Shown: positions 26,610 to 36,245, numbered from the stretch's first letter. The stretch is 64,000 bases of DNA from Campylobacter showae (GCF_900699785.1 NZ_LR535679.1:1302001-1366000); one strand, 5' to 3'. Program-made: numbers and translations. Notes: generated by a model not told the origin, from the letters alone.

Positions 26610-27303
26610 CGCTATTAAAAAATCCTAAAATTCTAAGCAATGAAACGAATAAATTTAAGAAATCAAGGTAAAGATCAACTGCGCCCTCGATCGGAGTTTC
26701 GTAGTTGCCGCGTATGATATTTTGCGTATCGTAAAGGATGTACGCGCTAAATAAAACAGCGGCTACGCACGATAGCGCTACCTGAAAAATCGGACTTTGG
26801 AAGAATAAATTTAGTAGCATAGCCACGAGCAAAACGATAAGCGTGATGAAAAGCATCTTGCCCAACGCGGTAAAGTCGCGCTTGGTGTTCATCGCAAACA
26901 CGCTAAGTCCGCCGAATGCTACCGTCGTAAGCGTAAAGGCCTGGGCTACTATCGCCGCGCCTCCGGGCATCGCAAAAGTGCGTCCTAAAATAGGCGTAAG
27001 CGTAAGTCCGCTAACGAAAGTAAAGGCAAAAAGCAGGATCAAATTTAAGCCCGCTTTGCGTTTGGCAAACATTAAACCGACCAAAAGTCCTAGCTCAAGT
27101 ATCACAAATAGCCAGTAGTTGCTCGCTACCGTCGCTCCCAGCGAGCTGTAAAGCCCGACGTAAGCTCCGACGCTGGCTGCTAAAAGCGAAGCCGCGAAAA
27201 GCTGATAGGTTTGTTTGATAAACGTGCTAAGCGCGCTTTGCGAATATTCGCTCGCAACCTCGTGCTCTCTTGAGTTTGCATAGTTTCTGTCATATAAACT
27301 CAT
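26602..27303 (-). CDS. BAX inhibitor-1 (BI-1/YccA) family membrane protein
   Basis: 233 residues with seven membrane helices. N-terminal RNYANSREHEVASEYSQSALS and the conserved IKQTYQLFAASLLAASVGAYV; C-terminal YDTQNIIRGNYETPIEGAVDLYLDFLNLFVSLLRILG is the pH-sensing di-Asp region of BI-1/TMBIM proteins, which leak or transport calcium; in bacteria YccA also modulates FtsH. I start at ATG 27303 (MSLYDRN) after AAAGGAG; the frame extends 13 codons upstream without a site. The block secG - BI-1 - carbonic anhydrase - MscS is conserved in campylobacters. Confidence 0.92.
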   Translation of the reverse strand: MSLYDRNYANSREHEVASEYSQSALSTFIKQTYQLFAASLLAASVGAYVGLYSSLGATVASNYWLFVILELGLLVGLMFAKRKAGLNLILLFAFTFVSGLTLTPILGRTFAMPGGAAIVAQAFTLTTVAFGGLSVFAMNTKRDFTALGKMLFITLIVLLVAMLLNLFFQSPIFQVALSCVAAVLFSAYILYDTQNIIRGNYETPIEGAVDLYLDFLNLFVSLLRILGFFNSDD

Positions 27304-27427
27304 TTTTTCTCCTTTTTTAAATTTTGACGCAAATTTAGCCAAAAATAGGTAAATAATATATAAAAGATCGCTGAATTTGACGCGCGAAAAGCATTTTAAA
27401 AAATTTTAACGAACTTTGAAACGTTTT

Positions 27428-27436
27428 TGATATAAT
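27428..27436 (+). promoter_or_regulatory. Extended -10 promoter of the carbonic anhydrase operon
   Basis: TGATATAAT (TGn plus TATAAT) with a second TATAAT at 27441-27446, 30 and 20 bases before the ATG at 27466. Confidence 0.6.
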
Positions 27437-27465
27437 ATTTTATAATTTTTTATACGGGAAAGCAG

Positions 27466-28095
27466 ATGCAAGGTATCTTAGACGGCGCAGTTAAATTTAT
27501 GGAAGAGGATTTTTTAGAGCATAAGGAGCTTTTTGAGAGTCTGGGCGAGAAACAGACGCCGCACACTCTTTTTGTCGGCTGTATCGACTCGCGCGTGGTG
27601 CCTAGCCTCATAACAAACACGGTTCCGGGCGATCTCGTAGTCGTGCGAAATATCGCAAACATCGTGCCCCCATACCGCAAAAGCGAGGAGTTTTTGGCTA
27701 CGACCTCGGCGATCGAGTACGCCTTGCAAACGCTAAACGTACAAAACGTCATCATCTGCGGGCACAGTAACTGCGGCGGTTGTGCGGCTTTGTGGATGGA
27801 TGAGGCTAAATTTAGCAAAACGCCAAACGTAAAGCGCTGGCTTGACTTGCTAGAACCCGTAAAAAAGCGCGTGCAAAAGCTTTTCGGCGACAATATCGCA
27901 AAAAGAGAGTGGATAACCGAACGCCTAAGCCTTGTAAATTCGTTTGAAAATTTACTGAGCTATCCCGACGTCAAGGCTAAATTTAGAGACGGGGAGCTAA
28001 AAATTTACGCCTGGCACTACATAATAGAAACGGGCGAAATTTATAACTACAACTTCGTAACAAAGAGCTTTAAACTGCTAGGAGTCGAGAAATGA
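27466..28095 (+). CDS. can: Beta-type carbonic anhydrase
   Basis: Interconverts CO2 and bicarbonate. The zinc ligands and dyad are clear: CIDSRVVP (Cys and Asp-Arg dyad), then GHSNCGGCAAL (His and Cys). 209 residues; the rest fits the plant-type beta class (VVRNIANIVPPY, SAIEYAL, WHYIIETGEIYNY). Campylobacters need it for growth at low CO2. Its TGA overlaps the MscS-family ATG by 4 bases, giving an operon seen also in other campylobacters. Confidence 0.96.
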   Translation: MQGILDGAVKFMEEDFLEHKELFESLGEKQTPHTLFVGCIDSRVVPSLITNTVPGDLVVVRNIANIVPPYRKSEEFLATTSAIEYALQTLNVQNVIICGHSNCGGCAALWMDEAKFSKTPNVKRWLDLLEPVKKRVQKLFGDNIAKREWITERLSLVNSFENLLSYPDVKAKFRDGELKIYAWHYIIETGEIYNYNFVTKSFKLLGVEK

Positions 28096-29939
28096 GAAAA
28101 ATTTTAGCCGCCGTTTTTGCGCTGTGCATTAGCTTAAATTTGTTCGCAAATACCGCAAGCGACGATCTAAACGCAACCGACATCCTAAGCGTCGTAAATC
28201 AAATCAACGAAGCAAACTCGCAGATCGCCGTTATCAAGGCGCAGTCGGCTGAAAATAACGAAACCGCCGATAAAAACGTGCTTTTTAGAACGGTCCTGGA
28301 GAAAAAAGAAAAACTGATCGAGCAGATCCCCTACCTCATCATGCAAATCGAAATCGACGAGGAACAGGTGCAAAATTTCAAACAAGAGATGCAAGATCTA
28401 GAGACGAAAACCAAAAAGCTAAAAAACTCTAGCAATCAAAATTTATACGTCAAAAACATGCTCGAGCTTGAGCGCATGCGGCTTGACGAGCTATTTTACT
28501 CCTCGCTTTTAAATTTGGAAAATATCTTTAAAGAGGGCGGCAAAGCCGTAAACGTCAAACTTGCCGTCGAGGAGACGCTGCTTAGCTTTCAGACCGAGTT
28601 TTACGCGCAGTTTAAGGCCTTTAAAGACTCGTTAAGCGAAGAAGTAGCCCTAGCGCATAAAGGCGAGCTAGACGCGTTAGAGGCGCACAAAAAGACGCTT
28701 GAAGAGATACTTCACTATCTGCGCGATAATGCCGAGCTGCTCACGTCAAACTATATCATCTCGGAGCTAAATTTAAAAACGGCGATTGATTTTATCAATG
28801 AAAAGGCATCGTTTACGAGCAAATTTAACGTCGGCAAGGCTGCGATTATATTCGTCGTATTTTTGTTTTTCGTCTCGTTTACGACGCTGCTTAGTAAGCT
28901 CACGCTGTGGGCGTTAATGAAATTTTTCGTCAAGCACGACTCGGATAGACAGACGAAAGGGCGCATCGTCGAGATCATCAAACGCCCGATGCTGCTCACC
29001 CTTATCGCCTACGCGATAGATATATGCGTCTCGATCGCGTATTATCCGGCTCCGATGCCGATAAAATTTGCAAATTTCCTCACGATCACTTTTGTTATCG
29101 CCGTCACTTGGCTCATACTTAGCGTACTAAACGGCTACGGCATGGTGCTCATCAACGAACTCACCAAAAAAAGCGGGCGCAAAGAGGTGATAAATTTGAT
29201 CCTAAAGATCATCTATTTCATCATCTTTGTTATCGCGCTACTTATCGTGCTTAGCAAGCTCGGATTTAACGTCAGCGCTATCATCGCGTCTCTTGGTATT
29301 GGCGGCCTTGCTGTAGCTCTTGCGACTAAGGATATTTTGGCGAATTTCTTTGCCTCCGTTATGCTGCTCTTTGACAACTCGTTTTCGCAAGGCGACTGGA
29401 TCGTATGCGGCGACATCGAGGGAACGGTCGTGGAGATCGGGCTTAGAAAAACGACCGTGCGAACCTTTGATAACGCCCTTATATTCGTGCCAAACTCAAA
29501 GCTAGCTAGCGATCCGATCCGAAACTGGAGTAGGCGAAAGATGGGACGGCGCATCAGGATGCTAATCGGGCTAGAATACAGCGCCACGACCGAGCAGATC
29601 AAAAAGTGCGTCGATGAGATCAAACAGATGCTAATCGACCACCCAGACATCGCAAAGGGCGACGATATGGGCTCGAAAAAGGCTAGTCGATACGACCGCG
29701 GTATCGTCTCGATCGATGATCTGGCCGGATATAAGTCGAATTTATTCGTCGTCGTGGACGAGTTTGCGGATAGCTCGATAAATATCCTCGTGTACTGCTT
29801 TTCAAAGACGATAGTTTGGGGCGAGTTTTTGGCCGTCAAAGAGGACGTGATGCTAAAAATAATGAATATCGTAGAGGCCAACGGGCTTGGATTTGCCTTC
29901 CCTAGCCAGAGCCTATATGTCGAAGAAGTGAAAAAATAA
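28092..29939 (+). CDS. MscS-family mechanosensitive channel
   Basis: 615 residues. Signal-like N-terminus (KILAAVFALCISLNLFA), a ~240-residue periplasmic region with coiled-coil character (EIDEEQVQNFKQEMQDLETK), four or so membrane helices from ~250 to 410, and the pore helix plus MscS beta domain: ASLGIGGLAVALATKDILAN, then DNSFSQGDWIVCGDIEGTV and VPNSKLASDPIRNWSRR. Gates on membrane tension to release solutes. This size is close to the MscK/YnaI-like extended subfamily. Coupled to the carbonic anhydrase gene. Confidence 0.94.
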   Translation: MRKILAAVFALCISLNLFANTASDDLNATDILSVVNQINEANSQIAVIKAQSAENNETADKNVLFRTVLEKKEKLIEQIPYLIMQIEIDEEQVQNFKQEMQDLETKTKKLKNSSNQNLYVKNMLELERMRLDELFYSSLLNLENIFKEGGKAVNVKLAVEETLLSFQTEFYAQFKAFKDSLSEEVALAHKGELDALEAHKKTLEEILHYLRDNAELLTSNYIISELNLKTAIDFINEKASFTSKFNVGKAAIIFVVFLFFVSFTTLLSKLTLWALMKFFVKHDSDRQTKGRIVEIIKRPMLLTLIAYAIDICVSIAYYPAPMPIKFANFLTITFVIAVTWLILSVLNGYGMVLINELTKKSGRKEVINLILKIIYFIIFVIALLIVLSKLGFNVSAIIASLGIGGLAVALATKDILANFFASVMLLFDNSFSQGDWIVCGDIEGTVVEIGLRKTTVRTFDNALIFVPNSKLASDPIRNWSRRKMGRRIRMLIGLEYSATTEQIKKCVDEIKQMLIDHPDIAKGDDMGSKKASRYDRGIVSIDDLAGYKSNLFVVVDEFADSSINILVYCFSKTIVWGEFLAVKEDVMLKIMNIVEANGLGFAFPSQSLYVEEVKK

Positions 29940-29955
29940 TTTTAAAGGAGAGAAA

Positions 29956-30105
29956 ATGAGCGAAGAATTTGACTACGAAGAGGAAGATCTGGAGGAGGAA
30001 TACTCCGAATTTGACGACGAGAGATCCGAGCGATACAGCTATAACTACGATGAGAACGACTACGAATACGGCGACGAAGACGAAGAGGATAGCTACGAGA
30101 TGTGA
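29956..30105 (+). CDS. Very acidic 49-residue mini-protein
   Basis: ATG 29956 lies 16 bases after the MscS-gene stop and is preceded by TTTAAAGGAGA, a strong ribosome-binding site at good spacing. The 49 residues are almost all Asp, Glu, Tyr and Ser (MSEEFDYEEEDLEEEYSEFD ... YEYGDEDEEDSYEM), with no hydrophobic core or Cys; it should be highly negatively charged and disordered. Too short for usual ORF cut-offs, so easily missed. It is probably cotranscribed with the carbonic anhydrase and MscS genes. Function unknown; a DNA-mimic, metal-binding or channel-tail role would be guesses. Confidence 0.7.
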   Translation: MSEEFDYEEEDLEEEYSEFDDERSERYSYNYDENDYEYGDEDEEDSYEM

Positions 30106-30325
30106 TTTGCGCTCAAATTCGGCTTTGCGGGGCAAATTGTCGGCAGGCCGAATTTTGGAGCGTTTAAATTTAGCTTTTACGAGTAAATTCGGCGCGTATT
30201 TTTAGCTAATTTTGAGCCGAATTCGGCTTAAGACAGGACGGTTTGGCCATTTTGTATAGACTTTGTTTTTGTGCGATATGCAAATTTGTCTTTTTTAATT
30301 ATTCTAGCAACCGCCACCTTCAAAT

Positions 30326-31453
30326 TTAGGCATTTATATCAAGTTTTCGGATTTTATTTAGAGCTTCTAAAAGCTTGGTTACGTCCGTCCCTTTTTCCTG
30401 TTCGGCTTTGATAAATTTCTCGAAAAACTCGCGCTTTATATCCTTGTAAACATAGGTTTGGCTTTTGCTAGTAGCGTGGATAGGTTTAAATTTCTTTTCT
30501 TTCGCAGCGTCTGCTTGCGCTTCCTCTTTGGCCGTTTTGTCAAAATCGCCCTTTTTTAGCGCGATTTTTTGTAGCGCGTCTCCGATACTCTCGCCGTTTT
30601 TAAATACGTCTTTTAGAAATTTAAGAAACTCTTTTTTGCTCGCTTCGTCCGCGTAGCTCACGCGATCTTCTATCTCTTGCCCAAGAAGCGTAATGCGCTC
30701 TTTTGCGGGCGTTTGGTCGAAATTTAGCGCGCCGTCCTTGAACGAAATTTTGACGTTTGCGTATTCTCCTAGGATTTTATTTGCCGCGTGCTCGAGCCAT
30801 TTATCTTTAAACTCCTCCTCGCTCATATCTGAATCCAGTAGCTTCGAGGCTTTGGCGTCCATTATCAGGCCGCTGCCGCTACGCATACCAAGCCCCGTAC
30901 CAAACCCGCCCAGATCCACGTTAAATTTACTCAAAAACTTATCCACGCTAAAGACATCCTGCCTAAATATATCGGACGGATCGCCCGCGTGCGCGATCAG
31001 AGCTCGCGTGCTATCTACGAAGCTTTTTAGCTCGGCGGCTTTTTCTTTGTCGGTACTCGGATCAAGCCCGTTCATCTTGCCCCAGATGCTGATTTTATCG
31101 TCTCTCGTGTAGCCGCTTAGATAAAATATCCTCCTCACAGCTACGGGCTCGTCCGGCTTTAGTCCAAGCTCCTTACGCCAATCATCCACAACCTTTTCAA
31201 ACCCCATTTTTATGCCCAACCACATGCTTAAATTTTTACCCGTTAGCTTTTCTGGATCAACCTTGTCCGCCCAAATTTTTAGTTGGTCGTAGTTTAATTT
31301 GCTTGGATTTACCGTATCGTAATTCATCTGTGCCGTCAAATTTGACATCAAATTCGCCGCTTCTTTTTTCTCGCGTGTTTTTAAATTTTGCCCGCGAGCG
31401 CCGCTAAAATCGAAATTTGCATTTGCGTTAAATCCGTTTACGCCGCCTATCAT
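30326..31453 (-). CDS. Unknown protein, 375 residues
   Basis: Good start: ATG 31453 preceded by AAAAGGATTTTAG. N-terminus MIGGVNGFNANANFDFSGA is Gly/Asn-rich and flexible; the rest is soluble and helical with Lys/Asp-rich segments and DPSTDKEKAAELKSFVD, FLSKFNVDLGGFGTGLGMRS, and a C-terminal KREFFEKFIKAEQEKGTDVT. No signal peptide, membrane segment or catalytic motif, and no Cys. I do not recognise the family. The Asn/Gly-rich start without a signal peptide resembles some flagellar type III-exported proteins, but this is speculation. Confidence 0.82.
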   Translation of the reverse strand: MIGGVNGFNANANFDFSGARGQNLKTREKKEAANLMSNLTAQMNYDTVNPSKLNYDQLKIWADKVDPEKLTGKNLSMWLGIKMGFEKVVDDWRKELGLKPDEPVAVRRIFYLSGYTRDDKISIWGKMNGLDPSTDKEKAAELKSFVDSTRALIAHAGDPSDIFRQDVFSVDKFLSKFNVDLGGFGTGLGMRSGSGLIMDAKASKLLDSDMSEEEFKDKWLEHAANKILGEYANVKISFKDGALNFDQTPAKERITLLGQEIEDRVSYADEASKKEFLKFLKDVFKNGESIGDALQKIALKKGDFDKTAKEEAQADAAKEKKFKPIHATSKSQTYVYKDIKREFFEKFIKAEQEKGTDVTKLLEALNKIRKLDINA

Positions 31454-31567
31454 CTAAAATCCTTTTAAAATTTGGCTTTCTAACGATATCGGCAAAATTT
31501 GAGGAAAATTTAGTGCAGAAAAATTTAACGCGGCTTGCTCGCTAGCAAGTATTTGCGCAAATTTATT

Positions 31568-32828
31568 TTATTCAAAATCCTTCCGCGGGCTTACGCAGTA
31601 CGTGCCGCGACCAGAGTGTTTTGCTTTATAAAGAGCATCGTCGGCTCGCTGAAGCAGTAGATCAAAGGAGTTAGGCCCGGTCCTTCCCTCCGCGATGCCC
31701 GCGCTCACGCATAGTCTGTTAAATAGGGGATTTTCTTGACAAATTTTAAAAAATCGGTCGATCAAAATTTGCACCCTAGGCGCGATGCTTTGCGCGGTAG
31801 CTCCGTCGGTAAATATCGAGATAAACTCGTCCCCGCCGATACGCACGTTCATAGCGTCGGCAAAAATCTCTTTTATCAGCTCCGCGATCGCGACCAGAGC
31901 CTTATCGCCCGCCTGATGTCCGTGCTCGTCGTTTACCTGCTTAAAGCGATCCAGATCCATATAAAGTATGCTCATACGTACCGTTTTTAGCCCGTCTAAA
32001 AAGGCGTCTAGCTGGTTGCGGTTGGCTAGCCCCGTGAGCTTGGTCGTAGTGGGCTAGATATTTGATATTTTGCAGATACTCGTGCTCTTTCGTCACGTCG
32101 CGCGCGATGCCGACGGTACCGATGATCGTCTCGCCGTCAAATATCGGCGTTTTATACGTTTTTAGCTTGCTTAGTTTGCCGTCCGCGCGCATAACCTCCT
32201 CGTCAAAAAGGCAGGTCTTACGCGCTGCGACGACGTCGTCCTCGGTCTGGACGCAGACATAGTCAGTTTGCTCGTAGATTTCTTTTGGGATATCCCAGAT
32301 GTAGTAGTGATCTTTGCCCCGCACGAGCTCTTTTGGCTTGTTTACGACCTCGCAAAACTCGTCGTTTACCTCTAGATGTAGCCCGCCCATATCTTTAAAC
32401 CAGATCATATCGGGAGACGAGTTTATCAGCGTTTGTAGCCAAGTTTTTTGTAGCCACGACTCTTTACGTTCGGCGATCAAATTTAGCGCTTTTTCAAAGT
32501 AAAAGTCGTCTAAATTTGCGCTTTCAAGCCAAATTTCGTCAGCGATCTGCTTTTGCTCGCCCGTTATCTCGTCCGAGCCTCTCGCATAAATCGCCAAAAA
32601 GCCGTTTTCGCCGATACGGTTTTTTAGTTCGGGTAAATTTAGTCCGCAGTTCCGGCTTGCGATGATTAGGTATTGGTTTCCGTCGGGGATGGGCGAGGGG
32701 ATGTCGTGGGCACTTTGTAGGATCTTAAATTCGTGTTCAAAGCGCGGCCTGGGCGGGATCTTACTGTATTGCTCAAGCTTATTTTTTATATCCTGTGTTA
32801 AACAAATATGCAGTTTGACGCGGTACAT
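31568..32828 (-). pseudogene. PAS-GGDEF diguanylate cyclase broken by a frameshift
   Basis: Two adjacent minus-strand frames are pieces of one gene. Upstream part (32828 downward): ~120-residue N-terminal region, then a PAS domain (NSSPDMIWFKDMGGLHLEVN ... IGTVGIARDVTKEHEY). Downstream part, reaching 31568: MSILYMDLDRFKQVNDEHGH and an intact active-site motif RIGGDEFISIF. Around 32042-32043 there is one extra C: removing it turns HYDQAHGAS into HYDKLTGLANRNQLD, the normal GGDEF entry. So a c-di-GMP-forming sensor appears disrupted by +1; a short CC run makes phase variation or sequencing error also possible. Confidence 0.85.
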
Positions 32829-33049
32829 GACTGCCCTCTTTTGTTTTTGGTTATGATACAGTAGGCGAGCTTTAACGAGGCTTTTTGGTGCGGCTAAATT
32901 TGACCTTTTGCGAGGAGTTAAAATTTAGAAATTTGCTAGCTTAAATTAGAGCGTAAATTTGATCTAAATTTGAAGAAGAGCGTCAAATTTACGGCAGGTC
33001 GCCGAGCCGTATAAGCTCACGCGAGTCGCCGTAAATTTGCAAATTTAAA

Positions 33050-34333
33050 TCAGCCTCCGTACATCAGCCTCGGTAGCCAAAGCGAGATTTCCGGGATGTA
33101 TGTCACCAGGATGAGTCCGACAAATAGCGTCAATGTCCACGGCAAGCATGAGACGATGACGTCTTTTAGATTCATGCCGGTTAGGCCGCTGGCGACGAAT
33201 AAATTTAACCCGACCGGCGGCGTGATCATGCCGATTTCCATGTTTACGATGAGCAGGATACCGAAGTGCACCGGATCCACGCCTAGCGCAGTCGCGATCG
33301 GTAGTAGCAGCGGCACCATGATCATCACGACCGATGAAGGCTCCATAAACTGTCCCATGATGAAAAGCAGGATGTTTACGATGATTAAAAAGCCGATCTT
33401 GCCGATATTTGCGGCTAGGATGCTATCAGCTATCGTTTGCGGGATGTTTTCGCTAGTTAGCAGATACGCAAACACGACCGCGTTTGCGATGATGAAAAAT
33501 ATCATCGCCGTCGTGATCGCAGACTCTAGACAGATGTCCCACAGGTCTTTAAATTTGATATCTTTATAAACAAATAGCGAAATAATCAGCGCATATATCG
33601 CGCTCGCCGCCGCAGCCTCGGTCGGGGTGAAAATGCCGCCGTAGATACCGCCGATAACGACTACTACGATTAGCAGCGCCCAAAAAGCTCTGAAGAATTT
33701 TTTTATCCGCTCGCTCCAAGGCTCGGGCGTAGTAGCTTTAAATCCAAGCCTTTTTGCTCCGATATAAGTCTGCGCTATCATCATACCGCCCAGCATCAGC
33801 CCCGGCACTACGCCCGCCATAAAGAGCTCGGCGATACTGGCATTTGATGTCACGCCGTAAACGATCATAACAACCGAAGGCGGGATCAAAATACCTAGCG
33901 AGCCTGCCGTCGTGATACCGCCCACTGCGTATTCTTTAGGGTAGCCGGCCTCTTTAATGGCAGCAAACATTATAGAGCCGATAGCTACGACGGTAGCGGG
34001 CGAGCTGCCAGAAACCGCGGCAAATATCACGCACGCAAATATCGAGCTCATCGGCAGGCCGCCCGGCAGGTGTCCGACCATGGATTTAGCAAAATCTATA
34101 ATGCGTCTAGCAGAGCCGCCCTTGCTCAGTAAATTTCCGGCCAGGATAAACATCGGGATCGCCATGAGAGGAAATTTATTGATACCGTCAAAAATACGCT
34201 GAGGCACCTCCGCAACATCTAAGCTGGTAAAGAGCAGCATCGTTAAAACCGTACTAGCTCCCAGCGAAACGGCGACGGGAACGCCTATTAGCATGAGCCC
34301 AAACAGCGAGATAAATAAAAATGCGATGGTCAT
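33050..34333 (-). CDS. dctM: TRAP transporter large permease (DctM)
   Basis: 427 residues, 11-13 membrane helices, the ion-coupled translocating subunit of a tripartite ATP-independent periplasmic transporter. Family motifs: FAAVSGSSPATVVAIGSIM, TTAGSLGILIPPSVVMIVYG, FTPTEAAAASAIYAL, and near the end MITPPVGLNLFVASGL. Last gene of a three-gene operon (DctP first, then DctQ, 9 bases before this one). In campylobacters C4-dicarboxylates such as fumarate, malate or succinate are plausible substrates, but TRAP substrates cannot be read from the permease. Confidence 0.95.
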   Translation of the reverse strand: MTIAFLFISLFGLMLIGVPVAVSLGASTVLTMLLFTSLDVAEVPQRIFDGINKFPLMAIPMFILAGNLLSKGGSARRIIDFAKSMVGHLPGGLPMSSIFACVIFAAVSGSSPATVVAIGSIMFAAIKEAGYPKEYAVGGITTAGSLGILIPPSVVMIVYGVTSNASIAELFMAGVVPGLMLGGMMIAQTYIGAKRLGFKATTPEPWSERIKKFFRAFWALLIVVVVIGGIYGGIFTPTEAAAASAIYALIISLFVYKDIKFKDLWDICLESAITTAMIFFIIANAVVFAYLLTSENIPQTIADSILAANIGKIGFLIIVNILLFIMGQFMEPSSVVMIMVPLLLPIATALGVDPVHFGILLIVNMEIGMITPPVGLNLFVASGLTGMNLKDVIVSCLPWTLTLFVGLILVTYIPEISLWLPRLMYGG

Positions 34334-34342
34334 AGGCTCTCC

Positions 34343-34885
34343 TTAGCTTTTCTTGACCGAGTCGCGTATCATCTCGGCTTCGTTATTTACGATGACTTTA
34401 TCGGCCGGCGTCATAGCGATCTGGAAAATTTTCTCTCCGGCGCGGTAGCTGGCTCCTAAAAAAGCGATCGGAACCACCAGCATTGGTACCCATTCCGGCA
34501 CGCCTAGATCCACGCTCATGGAATCAAGCTCGATCAACACCTGTAGATACTGCACGCTATAAACTACGATAAACATCAAAAATACCGTCGTTATTAAGTT
34601 TGCCAAGATAAGGTATGCCTTGGCGATGATGGGCGGAAATCTCTCGATCAAAATCGTAACCGAGATATGTATGCCTTTTCTAAAGCCGTATGCGGCGGCG
34701 AAAAACGCCGACCAGATAAAAAGATAGTTCGTTAGCTCGCCGGCCCACGACCAGCCTGTGTTAAAGCAGTATCTCATCACTACGTTAACAAAGGCTAGCA
34801 GCGTGCCTGCGGCGATGCCTAGCACCGCTACGGTTTTGTTTACCGAGGCAATGCCGACATCTAAAATCTCAAAAAATTTACCCAT
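34343..34885 (-). CDS. dctQ: TRAP transporter small permease (DctQ)
   Basis: 180 residues with four membrane helices (for example VAVLGIAAGTLLAFVNVVMR). The conserved FNTGWSWAGELTNYLFIWSAF, AAAYGFRKGIHISVTILIERFP and later LGASYRAGEKIFQ identify the small TRAP subunit, which pairs with DctM in the inner membrane. It starts 6 bases after the DctP stop and ends 9 bases before DctM, so all three are one operon. Confidence 0.94.
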   Translation of the reverse strand: MGKFFEILDVGIASVNKTVAVLGIAAGTLLAFVNVVMRYCFNTGWSWAGELTNYLFIWSAFFAAAYGFRKGIHISVTILIERFPPIIAKAYLILANLITTVFLMFIVVYSVQYLQVLIELDSMSVDLGVPEWVPMLVVPIAFLGASYRAGEKIFQIAMTPADKVIVNNEAEMIRDSVKKS

Positions 34886-34891
34886 AAAATC

Positions 34892-35890
34892 CTACTTCGT
34901 ATTTATCGTTTTTTCTACCAGGTCTTGACCGATTACGTTGTAGAAGTTCGGATAAATCGGCTTCATAGCCTCTGCCCATTTGCCCTTTTGATCGGCATTT
35001 AGCTCGATGATCTCAAGCTTTTTGCTCTCGCTTGCGAATTTTTTAAGCTCGCTTAAAATATGCTCTTCTTCCTTAGCCGTCTCTTCGCGCTCGTAAGCCG
35101 TAGCCTCTTTTAGAGCCTTCGTTACGTGAGCCTTCATGTCATCGGGCAAACCTTTCCAAAATTTCTCGCTCATAACGACTAAATATCCCAAATATCCGTG
35201 GCCTGATAGCGTTAAAGAGCTTTGCGCCTCGTAAAATTTGGAGTTATAGAAATTTGAAAGCGGGTTTTCCGTCGCATCGACTACGCCTTGTTGAAGAGCC
35301 GGATAAACCTCTGAAAACGGCAATACTTGCGGGTTGCCGCCCACGACTTTGATCTGCTCTTCAAGCACTTTTGAGCTTTGGATGCGGAATTTTTGTCCCT
35401 TAGCGTCCGCAGGCTCTACGATTGGTTTTTTGCTCGAGCTAAAGTGCTTAAATCCCGCATCCCAAAAATCAAGCGCGATGAAGCCTTTTTTAGCGATCAT
35501 ATCTTTTAGGGCTTGTCCAACTTCGCCGTCTTGAACAGCGTAAAGATGGGCGTTATCTCTAAAGATAAATGGCAGGTCAAATAGTTGAAACTGCGGCACT
35601 ATCGGCGTAAATTTAGAAAAACTAGGCGCGGCCATCTGTACGTTGCCAAGCTTTAGCGCGGCAAAAACTCTATCGTCGTCCATTAGCGATGCGGCAGGAT
35701 ATACCTCGACCTTGATCGCTCCGCCGCTAAGCTCGCCGACTCGTTTGGCAAAAAAGTCTGCAGCCTTGCCTTTTGGCGTAGAGGCGGCCACGACGTGGGC
35801 AAATTTGATCGTGTATGTTTTGCCTGCGGCAAACGCGCTGCCAGCAAGCGCGCAAGAAAGAAGCAGTGCGGAAAGTAACTTAATTTTCAT
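34892..35890 (-). CDS. dctP: TRAP transporter substrate-binding protein (DctP)
   Basis: 332 residues, periplasmic, signal peptide MKIKLLSALLLSCALAGSAFA. DctP-family features: IKFAHVVAASTPKGKAADFF, VEVYPAASLMDD, FDLPFIFRDNAHLYAV, GQKFRIQSSKVLEEQ (with the Arg that binds the substrate carboxylate), and NPLSNFYNSKFYEAQ. This DctP type usually takes up C4-dicarboxylates. First gene of the operon; a minus-strand TATAAT lies 43 bases upstream. A second, distinct binding protein without permeases is encoded at 51372-52424. Confidence 0.94.
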   Translation of the reverse strand: MKIKLLSALLLSCALAGSAFAAGKTYTIKFAHVVAASTPKGKAADFFAKRVGELSGGAIKVEVYPAASLMDDDRVFAALKLGNVQMAAPSFSKFTPIVPQFQLFDLPFIFRDNAHLYAVQDGEVGQALKDMIAKKGFIALDFWDAGFKHFSSSKKPIVEPADAKGQKFRIQSSKVLEEQIKVVGGNPQVLPFSEVYPALQQGVVDATENPLSNFYNSKFYEAQSSLTLSGHGYLGYLVVMSEKFWKGLPDDMKAHVTKALKEATAYEREETAKEEEHILSELKKFASESKKLEIIELNADQKGKWAEAMKPIYPNFYNVIGQDLVEKTINTK

Positions 35891-35932
35891 CTGTGATCCT
35901 TTTTAAAAGATTAGCTAATTCAGCTAGGTGCA

Positions 35933-35938
35933 ATTATA
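35933..35938 (-). promoter_or_regulatory. -10 box of the TRAP operon
   Basis: Minus-strand TATAAT (context AATTATAATTGC), 43 bases before the dctP ATG, with AAAAAGGATC as ribosome-binding site. Confidence 0.6.
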
Positions 35939-36206
35939 ATTCATAAAAAAGCGGCTGCGTGAAAATGTTTCGACTTTTTGCAATAAATTTCAAATTTATG
36001 TGTAAATAAGTAACAATATCTCAGATTTGACCGTCAAATTTGAGAGCAAGTCAAAGTAAAATATAACGCTAAAAAGACTAAGTGTTACGAAAATACACAT
36101 TATTTTATCAAATTTGACCTTTTCGTGCGGCGAGAGGAATTAGATTTGATAAAGCGGAAGCATAGGCGGGTTTGTTTGTGCGTTAATAAATTAATTACTA
36201 TTTTAT

Positions 36207-36215
36207 TGCTATAAT
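36207..36215 (+). promoter_or_regulatory. Extended -10 promoter of sodB
   Basis: TGCTATAAT 31 bases before the ATG at 36246, then ACAAAGGAA as ribosome-binding site. Confidence 0.7.
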
Positions 36216-36245
36216 ACGGATAAATTTTATTACAAAGGAAAAATT

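Larger units (their letters stand above)
35891..36245. other. Divergent promoter region between dctP and sodB
   Basis: 355 bases. At the left, the dctP promoter (minus-strand TATAAT at 35933-35938) next to a short TTAGCTAA palindrome (35910-35917); at the right, the sodB promoter. No gene seen between; a regulator site is possible but not shown. Confidence 0.55.

Noticed and set aside
29902..30135. Minus-strand hydrophobic 77-codon frame
   Set aside because: It is the antisense of the acidic mini-gene: GAG/GAC codons read backwards as Leu/Val/Phe. No ribosome-binding site.
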